From JAWKIW01 sp041394145 (lineage in GTDB: Bacteria > Actinomycetota > Acidimicrobiia > Acidimicrobiales > Acidimicrobilacustridaceae): a DNA stretch of 64,000 nucleotides. How positions within the stretch are numbered: position 1 is the first letter of the stretch; every line of letters begins with the position of its first letter. A program made the translations under genes and the position numbers. Below are positions 16,879-25,338 of the stretch, in pieces. The DNA lies in the NCBI GenBank assembly GCA_041394145.1, contig JAWKIW010000017.1:58219-122218 (forward strand), read 5' to 3'. The notes under the pieces are model-generated. The model was not told where the DNA came from, ran no database searches, and was given only the letters and a program-made list of their open reading frames with translations.

Positions 16879-18629
16879 GTGGCGCGCCGGTTCCGGTCCG
16901 ACGCCAGCGGCAACGCACGAGCGGTGGGCGACGCCGGCTACGCGCTGGCCATGACGGCGCTGCTCATCCTCCCCTGCTCGTCGCCACCGCGTTCGCCACC
17001 GACTACGGCGCCTGGCTGGCCCAGGCGGCCAAGCTGCAGCGGGCGGCCGACAACGCCGCCATGGCTGGCGTCGTCTACATGCCGAATGACTCAACGGCCC
17101 AGTGCAGCAGCCAACACGCTCAGCGCCAACGGCTACATTCTCAGCGGAACGAACAAGAACGTCACCGCTACCTACCCGTCGACAGGCTACGAACAACGGT
17201 TTCGCGTTGAACTAACCCAGGCTGCACCGCAGTACTTTTGCGACTCCTGATGAACGGCATCAATATCAAGCGCGGTGCAACAGCCGAGTACAACAAGCCC
17301 GTCCCGCTTGGAAGTCCGACGAACAACTTCGGCAACAACATCATCCAGCGAACTGCCCGCAGTCAGCCGTCGTCGTCAGCGCCATGCGGTCTGTTGTCCA
17401 TGCTATGGGCGGTCGATCAGGGGCCTATCGGCAGGGCGAGCGGCATGCCTTCGCTACCAAGTGTTCTGGCGCTGGTCCCAACTGCGAAGCCGGAATGCCG
17501 AACGGGCGCAGAACACTGAGTACCGGAGATACAGGCTACGACTACGCTATCGACGTACCCTGCGGCTGGAGCCGCCGATAATGGAATGCGTCCAGCGATG
17601 CAGATATCCAGCGCAGCACCGGCAGCGGGTCCAGCTACGACTGCAACCGTAGTGCCAACCCTGAGCGGTCATTCCTCAGTTCAGGCCGAATGGTAACCGT
17701 CAGACTGGCGACATCGTTGAGGGTCTGAGCGGTCGGCAGCCAGGTAATTACAATCCCTGTCCCTGACCGGACCCTGAAGAACACCTGAACATCGAGGCGC
17801 AGGTCTTCGACAACGATGGTTCAGATGTGACAGTCACGTTCGTCCATCCTGTCGGGCTGTGATCGGAAGGTGCTGTGAACAACATCTCTCTGAGCACAGC
17901 TACCAGCACCTACAAGAACAAGTGGGCCAACGTTTGCACCTTCACGCCTACGAAGGCCGGGATCTACCCACTGCGAATCAAGTCCAGCGCATCAATTCGG
18001 TTGCTGACGCAGGGGATGGCTACAACGCCTATGCGCTGCGGGCGACAGTGGCGGAGGTACTAATCCCCAGCTCTACGGCCTTGAATGACATGTCCATCTA
18101 GACCAACACGCCGGGAAGTACAGCCAAGTTCTACTTGGCGGAGATCGAGCAGAGCACGCGGGGAAGAAGGTCAGGATCGATCTCTTCGACCCCGGCGACG
18201 GTAGCGGCACCTTCAAAATGACGCGTTCCTTCGGTCCTGCAGCAGGCGCCCGGCGGTCGTGCCCGGGAATGGAACAGCGATACCGGACCCATCCGGGGTC
18301 AAAGCAGCTCGTGATTTCCTGCAAGCGCTCTGGTGCAACGGTCGCTAGCACTCCGCGGCCACCACCACCGCGGAGCGGCCCGTCGGGGGAAGGCACGTGC
18401 ACGGTCACGACATCGACCGGCGGCAGCGCTCGATGTATAACGACAGGTGGCTTGTTCCAGATCCCAACTCGCCACCACCTACGACTGTGACCAACAGTGC
18501 ACCGGCTATCCGACGGACTGCTGGTGGAGCGTCAAGTACGACTTCGGTTCTGCGAGCTCAGGCCTTCCGTACGACCGTACGACCTGGGCGCTCCAGGTGG
18601 TAGGCGATCCGGTGCACCTGGTCGAGTAG
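16879..18629 (+). pseudogene. TadG-like gene, first cassette, decayed by many frameshifts
   Basis: The start (DAGYALAMTALLILP) matches the TadG N-terminus of the intact 20903 gene (DGGYVLALTALLMLP). Collinear fragments follow in changing frames: DYGAWLAQAAKLQRAADNAAMAG, GYEQRFRVELTQAAPQYF, RGATAEYNKPVPLGSPTNNFG, and finally CWWSVKYDFGSASSGLPYDRTTW up to GDPVHLVE at 18627-18629. The same order and end are seen in the intact copy. Base composition is clearly less GC-rich than its neighbours from about 17.1 to 18.4 kb. I count at least eight frame changes. Confidence 0.75.
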
Positions 18630-18651
18630 CGAGACCACGCGACGATCTTCG

Positions 18652-18673
18652 CTCGGGGGCGGCCGCCCCCGAG
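18652..18673 (+). terminator. GC palindrome after first pseudopilin cassette
   Basis: A perfect 22-bp palindrome made of CTCGGGGGCGG and its complement lies 23 nt after the decayed tadG stop. The 304 bases from here to 18977 contain no supported gene. Confidence 0.55.
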
Positions 18674-18977
18674 TGCCCGGGTCTCCGACACTGCGGATTC
18701 CGGTTGCCTGGTGACGGCGGGCCCCTGGCGTGGCGTCCTGGAATGGCGCCCTGGGGCGATCTGGTGCTCGATGACCTCGGTGAGCACCTCGATGGTCGAT
18801 CGACCCCATCAGGGGTACTCGGACCGATCCCTGCCGGGCTCGGTCGGAGTACCAAGGAGGTGGCCGGTGGTCCTCGGCTCCGGAGCGAGCCGGGTGGCTC
18901 GTTCCGGCGAAGCCGGTTGATCCGTCCTGCGCCGGAAGCGGCCTCGAGACGTCACGAGCGTCGAGGACGTGGTGCAG

Positions 18978-19592
18978 ATGATGCGGCTCCGAGCAGGTCG
19001 CAGGAGTGCTCCAGCGGCGGTGGGTCGCGGGCGGAACTCCTCTCGTTGGCGGACCAGCGTGGGCGCCACGCTGGTCGAGTACGCGCTGGTGCTGTCCCTG
19101 CTCGTCGTCGGCGGGCTCGGCGCGGCCGCCTACCTGACCACCGGTGCCCGCAACGAGGTCGCCAACCAGGCCGACTGCATCTCCTCCCGGCCGCCGCCCA
19201 CCAACTGCCAGATCCCGGTGGTGTCGACCACGACGTCGACGTCGATCGCGCCGACGTCGAGCTCGAGCTCCACGACGCCACCGCCCGGCGCTGCCACGTG
19301 GGACACCGCCGCCAGCACCTGGAACCGCACGACCAACGTCGTGACGGTCCGTATGGACGTGCGCACGGCGGGCGGCGTGGCCGTCCCCGAGGCCACCATC
19401 ACCCTCCGCTACACCGTCGTGCCCAGCGGTCGCACCTTCTACGGCACCTGCATCTCCGACACCGCCGGCACCTGCGCCACGACCTGGAACGTGCCGTTCA
19501 CCGACGCCACCCAGATCCGGATCGACGCCGTGAGCATCTCGTCGACCACGCCGGTGACCCTGCCCACCACCTTGACCCTCCCGCTCCCATGA
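18978..19592 (+). CDS. Flp-type prepilin-like protein with C-terminal Ig-like domain
   Basis: GATLVEYALVLSLLVVGG near residue 29 is a classical type IVb (Flp) prepilin motif: Gly cleavage site, Glu+5, Tyr+6, hydrophobic helix. Flp pilins are usually 50-80 residues. This one has about 204, with a Ser/Thr-rich linker (STTTSTSIAPTSSSSSTT) and then a beta-rich domain (VTVRMDVRTAGG...ATITLRYTVVPSG...CATTWNVPF) resembling bacterial Ig-like folds. The ATG at 18978 has GAGGACG upstream; GTG at 18969 is the alternative. The stop overlaps the next start (ATGA). It heads an intact four-gene cassette. Confidence 0.75.
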   Translation: MMRLRAGRRSAPAAVGRGRNSSRWRTSVGATLVEYALVLSLLVVGGLGAAAYLTTGARNEVANQADCISSRPPPTNCQIPVVSTTTSTSIAPTSSSSSTTPPPGAATWDTAASTWNRTTNVVTVRMDVRTAGGVAVPEATITLRYTVVPSGRTFYGTCISDTAGTCATTWNVPFTDATQIRIDAVSISSTTPVTLPTTLTLPLP

Positions 19593-20245
19593 ACCGGACC
19601 ACGCACACCACCGCAGCCCCGAGGCTCCGCAGCGACCAGGGCGTCGCACTCGTCGAGGCCGCGTTCATCACGCCGGTGCTGCTCGTGCTCGTCCTCGGCA
19701 TGCTCGAGTACGGGCTGCTGTTCCGGGACTACCTGACGGTCAGCGACGCGGCGGCCAACGGGGCCCGGGTCGGGGCCATCCAGGGGCCGGACACCTCGGT
19801 GGCCGGCGACACCGCCGACCAGGCCATCGTGGCGTCGATCCGGGAGGACCTCGCCAACATCCGGTACACGTCGATCGACCGCATCGTGGTCTTCCGGGCC
19901 GGGCCGCCCGGCGCCGGTGCACCGCTCGCCCAGGTCCCGGAGTCGTGCAAGACCGGGGCGGCGCCGAGGGGTGACACCGTCGCCCGGTGCAACATCTACG
20001 CCGCCTACGACGCCTTCCTCGCCGTGCAGGCCCCCGATCCGGCGTACTTCAAGTGCGGCGGGGCGAACGCCGTCGCCTGCGGCTGGGACCCGACCGGCCG
20101 GGTCGACGGCCCCAAGATCGCCGACATCGAGTACCTCGGCGTGTACCTCAAGCTCGATCGCCCGATGGTGACCGGCGTGTTCGGTCGTCGGACCACCCTC
20201 GAGGTCGCGAGCATCGTCCGCCTCGAGCCGGGGCAGCTGACATGA
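19589..20245 (+). CDS. TadE-like pseudopilin, second cassette
   Basis: 218 residues. QGVALVEAAFITPVLLVLVLGMLEYGLLFRDYL is the TadE helix with a prepilin-like Gly/Glu+5 motif. An extracytoplasmic domain with several Cys (ESCKTG, ARCNIYAAYDAF, FKCGG, VACGWD) follows. It overlaps both neighbours by ATGA, which indicates tight coupling with the Flp-like gene and the next TadE. It is the intact counterpart of the 15570 gene. No Tad ATPase, secretin or prepilin peptidase is in the window, so assembly would need machinery encoded elsewhere. Confidence 0.85.
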   Translation: MNRTTHTTAAPRLRSDQGVALVEAAFITPVLLVLVLGMLEYGLLFRDYLTVSDAAANGARVGAIQGPDTSVAGDTADQAIVASIREDLANIRYTSIDRIVVFRAGPPGAGAPLAQVPESCKTGAAPRGDTVARCNIYAAYDAFLAVQAPDPAYFKCGGANAVACGWDPTGRVDGPKIADIEYLGVYLKLDRPMVTGVFGRRTTLEVASIVRLEPGQLT

Positions 20246-20898
20246 AGGGCCCGCGACGCCTCCGGGGACCCGCTCCCATGGCCACGTGGCCTCGTCTCAC
20301 GGGCGACCACGGTGCGGCCCTGGTCGAGTTCGCCCTCGCCGCCCCGCTGTTGATCCTGCTGACCACCGGGATGGTCGAGTACGGCTTCGCCTGGCGCCAG
20401 GAGAACCTCCTGCAGCGCGCCCTGAGCACCGCCGGCCGCACGGCTTCCAGCATGGGCGACAACCGCTTCGCCGACTACGAGACCCTCCAGTCGCTGGCGT
20501 CGGCGATGAACGGCGGACGCCGGGTCAGCATCGAGCGGCTCGTCGTCTACAAGTCGACGACCGCCAACGGTCAGCTTCCGGCCAACTGCGACATCGCGGT
20601 GTCGCCCACCGCCATCGAGGTGAACGGACGCCCCGGTTCGTGCAACGTCTACACGGGCGCCATGGTGAACACCCTGAACCCCGTCGGCTTCCCGGCCGGC
20701 TCGGCGACCAACCCCACCTGCGCGTCGGGTTCGTGGGATGCCAACTGGTGCCCGACGACTCGCAGCAAGGACGCGCCCGACTTCGTGGGACTGCATCTGC
20801 GGGTGAGGTACACGACCCTCACCGGCATCGCGGGGTCCTCGATCACCATGGACGAGTACGTCGTCTACGCGCTCGAACCTCCGACGGTAGGAGGTTGA
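20242..20898 (+). CDS. Second TadE-like pseudopilin, second cassette
   Basis: 218 residues. HGAALVEFALAAPLLILLTTGMVEYGFAW is the TadE N-terminal helix. The exported part has RVSIERLVVYKST, a paired-Cys region (NCDI, SCNVYTGAM, TCASGSWDANWCPTT) and a conserved end DFVGLHLRVRYTTLTGI. It starts inside the stop of the previous gene (ATGA at 20242-20245) and ends just before GGAGG, the ribosome-binding site of tadG. Confidence 0.85.
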   Translation: MKGPRRLRGPAPMATWPRLTGDHGAALVEFALAAPLLILLTTGMVEYGFAWRQENLLQRALSTAGRTASSMGDNRFADYETLQSLASAMNGGRRVSIERLVVYKSTTANGQLPANCDIAVSPTAIEVNGRPGSCNVYTGAMVNTLNPVGFPAGSATNPTCASGSWDANWCPTTRSKDAPDFVGLHLRVRYTTLTGIAGSSITMDEYVVYALEPPTVGG

Positions 20899-20902
20899 TG
20901 CG

Positions 20903-22621
20903 ATGAGGAATCGGTCCAAGGTCCACTCCAGCGTCGTCGCTCCACGGCTGCACGGCGACCGCGGTCGGAACGCCGGCCTGACCGACGACGGTGGCTACGT
21001 CCTCGCCCTGACGGCGCTGCTGATGCTGCCGCTGCTGGCCTTCACGGGCTACGCCGTCGACCTGGGTGCCTGGTACGCGCGCGCCGGCCAGATCCAGCGA
21101 GCGGCCGACGCCTCCGCCCTCGCCGGCGCTCGGTACATGCCGAACTTCGGCCGTGCCGAGCCCGCAGCGCGCGAGGTGGCGACCAAGAACGGGTTCACCG
21201 ACAACCCCGCTGCCGGCATCTCGGTCCAGGTGCAGGCGGTGGCGGCGAACCCGTCCCAGCTCAAGGTCGTCATCCAGGACGACCGGGTCGGCCAGTACTT
21301 CTCCAAGCTGTTCCGATCGAACGTGACGATCTCCCGTCCGGCGACCGCCGAGCTGATCCGGCCCATCCCGATGGGGTCGCCACGCAACTTCCTGGGCACC
21401 GGTGATCGGATCGCCGCCAGCACCGGGGTCCGTGACAACTACTGGCTGTCGGTGTCGGGGTACTGCGCCCGCCGGGAGATGGGCGATCGCATGACGCCCC
21501 GCAGCGACGCCAACGGCGGTGACTCCAGCGGCGGGGTGTTCCAGGGCTGCGTGCCCGGCGTGAACGGGGTCGTCGCCAACCCCGAGTACACGGCCGACGG
21601 GTACTTCTACGCCATCGAGTTCTCCGGGGCGGGCAGCGGGTCCTGGTACACGCAGCTGTACGACGCGCCGCACTGCCAGTTCGAGGGCTCCACGGCGGGC
21701 GACTCCGGTGCCGAGAACAGCACCTCGGCGCGTCGCTACACCTACATCCTGCGCGACAAGGACCGCCCCGACGATCCGACCCAGGCGCGGATCCTCTACC
21801 AGCAGACGGTCTCACCGGCCAGCTGCTCGACCATGGCCGGACGCTGGGTCAACTTCGGACCGGCGTTCAGCGGCAGCCAGGTGTCCACCCCCGGCACCTA
21901 CTACCTGCAGATCAAGCCGGTGGTGCCCACGAGCACCGGCCCCGGCAACAACCAGCAGGAAGGTCAGAACCAGTTCGGGCTGCGGGTCAACAACGCCGGC
22001 TCGACGGGCGACTCCTTCTACCGCTGCTCGGCCGATCGCAGCGTCGACGTGCCCGGCGCTCCGTACAGCGCCAGCTGCCCGCAGGTGTACGGACTGACCC
22101 ACCTCGGGGTGTACGCCAACCTGGTCGGCACCCGACCGTCGTTCTTCCTGGCCTCGATCGAGCCGCAGTACAACAACCACACGCTCGAGGTCGAGCTGTT
22201 CGACCCGGCCGAGGGCGCGCTCGGCATCGAGCTGCTCGACCCGAACGGGACACCCGTGACCTTCACGTGGGAGATCGCCTGCGCCGACGGGGCGTACCAG
22301 TCCGAGACGGGCCAGGCGTGCACGACGGGTGAGAACGCGCCACAGGGCGGCTACGGACCCGGCACCACCAACTACAAGGACGTGAGCGGGACCGTGAGCA
22401 ACGCCCAGCGGACCTGGGGCAGCCGCAACATCCAGAACGGCAAGTACAGCGACCGGCTGCTGCGCCTCAAGTACAAGCTGCCGGCCGACATCGCCGCTGC
22501 CTACGGCGGCAACACGTGGTGGAAGATCCGCTACACGGTGGCCTCGAGCGGGCTGGGAGACCGCACGACCTGGTCCGTGATCGTCAAGGGCGACCCGGTC
22601 CGGCTGGTCCCCAACGCCTGA
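20903..22621 (+). CDS. TadG-like pseudopilin/secreted protein, second cassette
   Basis: 572 residues. The N-terminal helix (DGGYVLALTALLMLPLLAFTGYAVDLGAWYARAGQIQRAADASALAGA) is the TadG/TadE-type membrane anchor with the AVDLG...RAADAAALAGA signature. The long extracytoplasmic part is rich in Tyr, Gly, Thr and Cys. It ends TTWSVIVKGDPVRLVPNA, mirrored by the decayed copy at 18.6 kb. GGAGG at 20890-20894 supports the ATG at 20903. It probably forms the large cell-surface subunit of this pseudopilus cassette. Confidence 0.85.
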   Translation: MRNRSKVHSSVVAPRLHGDRGRNAGLTDDGGYVLALTALLMLPLLAFTGYAVDLGAWYARAGQIQRAADASALAGARYMPNFGRAEPAAREVATKNGFTDNPAAGISVQVQAVAANPSQLKVVIQDDRVGQYFSKLFRSNVTISRPATAELIRPIPMGSPRNFLGTGDRIAASTGVRDNYWLSVSGYCARREMGDRMTPRSDANGGDSSGGVFQGCVPGVNGVVANPEYTADGYFYAIEFSGAGSGSWYTQLYDAPHCQFEGSTAGDSGAENSTSARRYTYILRDKDRPDDPTQARILYQQTVSPASCSTMAGRWVNFGPAFSGSQVSTPGTYYLQIKPVVPTSTGPGNNQQEGQNQFGLRVNNAGSTGDSFYRCSADRSVDVPGAPYSASCPQVYGLTHLGVYANLVGTRPSFFLASIEPQYNNHTLEVELFDPAEGALGIELLDPNGTPVTFTWEIACADGAYQSETGQACTTGENAPQGGYGPGTTNYKDVSGTVSNAQRTWGSRNIQNGKYSDRLLRLKYKLPADIAAAYGGNTWWKIRYTVASSGLGDRTTWSVIVKGDPVRLVPNA

Positions 22622-22695
22622 CGCCTGACGCCGGGCGATGTGCGAGGGGTGACCCCGTCCACCTCGTCCAGTGGCGAAGGTCCACTCGATTCGCA

Positions 22696-22726
22696 CTAGG
22701 GGCGGCCTGCGGGCCGCCCCTAGTCT
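22696..22726 (+). promoter_or_regulatory. Palindrome overlapping the obgE -10 box
   Basis: A perfect 12-bp stem CTAGGGGCGGCC/GGCCGCCCCTAG (22696-22707 with 22712-22723, loop TGCG) overlaps TAGTCT (22721-22726), which lies 7 nt before the obgE GTG. It can be read as the terminator of the pseudopilin cassette or as an operator controlling obgE. The two roles are not exclusive. Confidence 0.55.
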
Positions 22727-22733
22727 TTGCGCC

Positions 22734-24005
22734 GTGTCCGGCTTCGTCGACGAGTGCAACCTGAACGTGCGCGCCGGCGACGGCGGGGCGGGGTGCGTCT
22801 CGTTCCGGCGTGAGGCCCACGTGGCCAAGGGCGGGCCCGATGGCGGCGACGGCGGCGATGGCGGCGACGTCTGGCTGGTGGCCGACCGCAACGTCGCCTC
22901 GCTGCTGGCCTTCCGTGACCACCCCCACCGGCGGGCGACGAGCGGCACCCACGGCTCGGGCAAGCGCAAGCACGGGCGGGGCGGCGACGACCTCGAGGTC
23001 CACGTCCCGGAGGGGACCGTCGTGCACGACTTCTCCGGCGAGGTGCTCGCCGACCTGCTGCACCACGGCGACCGGTGGCTGGCCGCCGCCGGCGGGCGGG
23101 GGGGCAAGGGCAATGCCCGCTTCCTGTCCAACCGGCGCCGCGCGCCCGGCTTCGCCGAGCAGGGCGAGGAGGGCGAGGAGCGGTGGCTGCGCCTGGAGCT
23201 CAAGCTCATGGCCGACGTGGCCCTCGTCGGCTTCCCCAACGTGGGCAAGTCCACGCTCATCTCGCGCATCTCGGCGGCCCGTCCCAAGATCGCCGACTAC
23301 CCGTTCACCACCCTCGAGCCGAACCTCGGCGTGGTGCGCCTCGACGACGGCACCGAGTTCGTGGTGGCCGACATCCCCGGGCTCATCGAGGGCGCCAGCG
23401 AGGGCCGTGGGCTGGGCCACCGCTTCCTGCGCCACATCGAGCGGGCCCGGGTGCTGGTGCTGCTGATCGACCTGGCCGCCGACACCGGCGGGGCCGACCC
23501 CGCCGACCAGTGCCGGGTGCTGCTGGCCGAGCTGGGCCGCTACCGGCCCGAGCTGCTCGAGCGGCCCCGGCTGGTGGTCGGCTCCCGGCTCGACGTGGCG
23601 ACGCCGGAGACGCTGGCGGCCGCCGACGACGTGAACGAGCTGGCCGTGTCGGCGGTGACGGGGGAGGGCCTACCCGCCTTCGTGGGCCGGGTGGCCGACC
23701 TCGTGCGCGCGGCGCGGGCCGCCGAGCCCGCCCCCGAGGCCTTCGTCGTGTTCCGCCCCGTCGCCGAGGGCTTCCGCGTGGAGCGGGCCGACGATGGTGG
23801 CTGGGTGGTGGTCGGCCGCGAGGCCGAGCGGGCGGTCGCCCTGTCCGACCTCACCAACCCCGAGGCGCTGGCCTTCGCCCAGCAGCGCCTGGCCCGCCTC
23901 GGCGTCGACCGCGCCCTGGCCCGGGCCGGCGTCCGGGCGGGCGACACCGTCCACATCGGCAAGCTCTCCTTCGACTACGAGCCCGACGAGCAGGTGCTGC
24001 GGTGA
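22734..24005 (+). CDS. obgE: GTPase Obg
   Basis: Essential ribosome-associated GTPase. It has 423 residues. The Gly-rich Obg fold (SGFVDECNLNVRAGDGGAGCVSFRRE) is followed by the G domain from about 164: GFPNVGKST (G1), DYPFTTLEPNLG (G2) and DIPGLIEG (G3). A C-terminal OCT domain follows (EGFRVERADDGGWVVVGREAERAV). I chose GTG 22734 because the Obg fold begins there and TAGTCT lies 7 nt upstream; an in-frame extension to 22671 adds 21 unrelated residues. It is followed by proB, as in many actinobacteria. Confidence 0.95.
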   Translation: MSGFVDECNLNVRAGDGGAGCVSFRREAHVAKGGPDGGDGGDGGDVWLVADRNVASLLAFRDHPHRRATSGTHGSGKRKHGRGGDDLEVHVPEGTVVHDFSGEVLADLLHHGDRWLAAAGGRGGKGNARFLSNRRRAPGFAEQGEEGEERWLRLELKLMADVALVGFPNVGKSTLISRISAARPKIADYPFTTLEPNLGVVRLDDGTEFVVADIPGLIEGASEGRGLGHRFLRHIERARVLVLLIDLAADTGGADPADQCRVLLAELGRYRPELLERPRLVVGSRLDVATPETLAAADDVNELAVSAVTGEGLPAFVGRVADLVRAARAAEPAPEAFVVFRPVAEGFRVERADDGGWVVVGREAERAVALSDLTNPEALAFAQQRLARLGVDRALARAGVRAGDTVHIGKLSFDYEPDEQVLR

Positions 24006-24093
24006 GGTGCGGCGCAGACCACGAACGGGCGTCGTCGGCCGCGATGTCGTTCGGGCGGGTGGTGGTCGTCGGCCGTCACGAGCAGGTGACCCG

Positions 24094-25194
24094 ATGACCC
24101 GCGTGGTCGTGAAGATCGGCACCTCGTCGGTCACCGACGAGCGGGGCGAGATCGTGCGGGCGTCGATCGCCAAGCTGTGCGCCGAGGTCGCAGACCTTCG
24201 CCGCCAGGGCCACGACGTCGTGGTGGTGACCTCCGGCGCCATCGGCGCCGGCCTGCCCGCCCTCGGCCTCGTCGGTGATCGCCGGCCCCGTGACGCGGTG
24301 ACCTTGCAGGCCGTGGCGGCCATCGGGCAGAGCCGGCTCATGCAGGTCTACAACGAGGAGCTCGACACCCACGGGCTGGTGGCCGGTCAGGTGCTGGTGG
24401 CCCCGCTCGACTTCCGGGAGCGCAACCAGTACCTGCACGCCCGCGGCACCCTGGAGCGGCTGCTCGAGCTGGGCGTGGTGCCCGTCGTCAACGAGAACGA
24501 CGCCGTCGCCGACGACGAGATCCGCTTCGGTGACAACGACCGCATCGCCGCACTGGTCGCCCACCTGGTCCGGGCCGACCTGCTGGTGCTGCTCACCGAC
24601 ACGCCCGGGCTGCTCACCGCCGACCCCCGACTCGACGAGTCGGCCTCGCTCATCGAGGAGATCCTGGAGGTCGACCACGCGCTGGAAGCGGTGGCTGGCG
24701 GGGCGGGGTCGGTGCGGGGCAGCGGCGGCATGGCGTCCAAGCTGGCGGCGGCCAAGATCGCCGCCTGGTCGGGGGTCCGGACCGTGATCGCCGCCGCCGA
24801 CCGGGACCGGGTGCTCACCGACGCCGCCGCCGGCACCGCCGGGGTCGGGACCGTGGTGGTGCCCCACGACCGCGACCTGCCCGCCCGCAAGCTGTGGATC
24901 GCCTTCGCCGTGGGATCGGTCGGGACGCTGGTGGTGGACGAGGGCGCCCGGCGGGCGCTGCTCGGCGGCGGCACGTCGCTGCTGGCTGCGGGGGTGACGG
25001 CGGTGAAGGGCACCTTCGCCGCCGACGACGCCGTCGAGGTGGCCGGTCCCGACGGCACGGTGTTCGCCAAGGGCCTGGCCCGGGTCGACGCCACCACCGC
25101 CGCCGAGATCGCCGGCCGCCGCCGCGGCGACCTCCCCGAGGGCGTGCCCCCCTACGTCGTGCACCGCGACGACCTCGTCGTCCTGCCCACCTGA
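24094..25194 (+). CDS. proB: Glutamate 5-kinase
   Basis: First enzyme of proline biosynthesis, phosphorylating glutamate. It has 366 residues. An amino-acid kinase domain covers about 1-255 (VVVKIGTSSVTD, VVVTSGAIGAG, NENDAVADDEIRFGDND, SGGMASKLAAAKIA), then a PUA domain (ARRALLGGGTSLLAAGVTAVKGTFAADDAVEV). The ATG at 24094 overlaps a TGA that ends a short frame opened at the obgE stop. proA, normally adjacent, is 13.7 kb downstream. Confidence 0.96.
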   Translation: MTRVVVKIGTSSVTDERGEIVRASIAKLCAEVADLRRQGHDVVVVTSGAIGAGLPALGLVGDRRPRDAVTLQAVAAIGQSRLMQVYNEELDTHGLVAGQVLVAPLDFRERNQYLHARGTLERLLELGVVPVVNENDAVADDEIRFGDNDRIAALVAHLVRADLLVLLTDTPGLLTADPRLDESASLIEEILEVDHALEAVAGGAGSVRGSGGMASKLAAAKIAAWSGVRTVIAAADRDRVLTDAAAGTAGVGTVVVPHDRDLPARKLWIAFAVGSVGTLVVDEGARRALLGGGTSLLAAGVTAVKGTFAADDAVEVAGPDGTVFAKGLARVDATTAAEIAGRRRGDLPEGVPPYVVHRDDLVVLPT

Positions 25195-25246
25195 TTCGCC
25201 CGTCGCGTCACGCCCGTCGCGTCACGCCCCCCAATTCGCGTTTCGG

Positions 25247-25282
25247 TCATGGATCTGCGTGCTGGAGCACGCAGATCCATGA
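25247..25282. repeat. Dispersed palindrome copy 2 (GTTCTTGT-box family)
   Basis: A perfect 17-bp stem (25247-25263 with 25266-25282) lies between the convergent ends of proB and pspA. TTTCGG is on the left and CAAGAACG on the right, the inverse orientation of the copy at 900. It probably serves as a bidirectional terminator here. A short direct repeat GTCGCGTCACGCCC lies just upstream (25202-25230). Confidence 0.85.
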
Positions 25283-25338
25283 CAAGAACGTGGGGCGGCG
25301 GGGCCGGGGCGTGATGGCCGAGCGCCGCTGAAGGCTGA

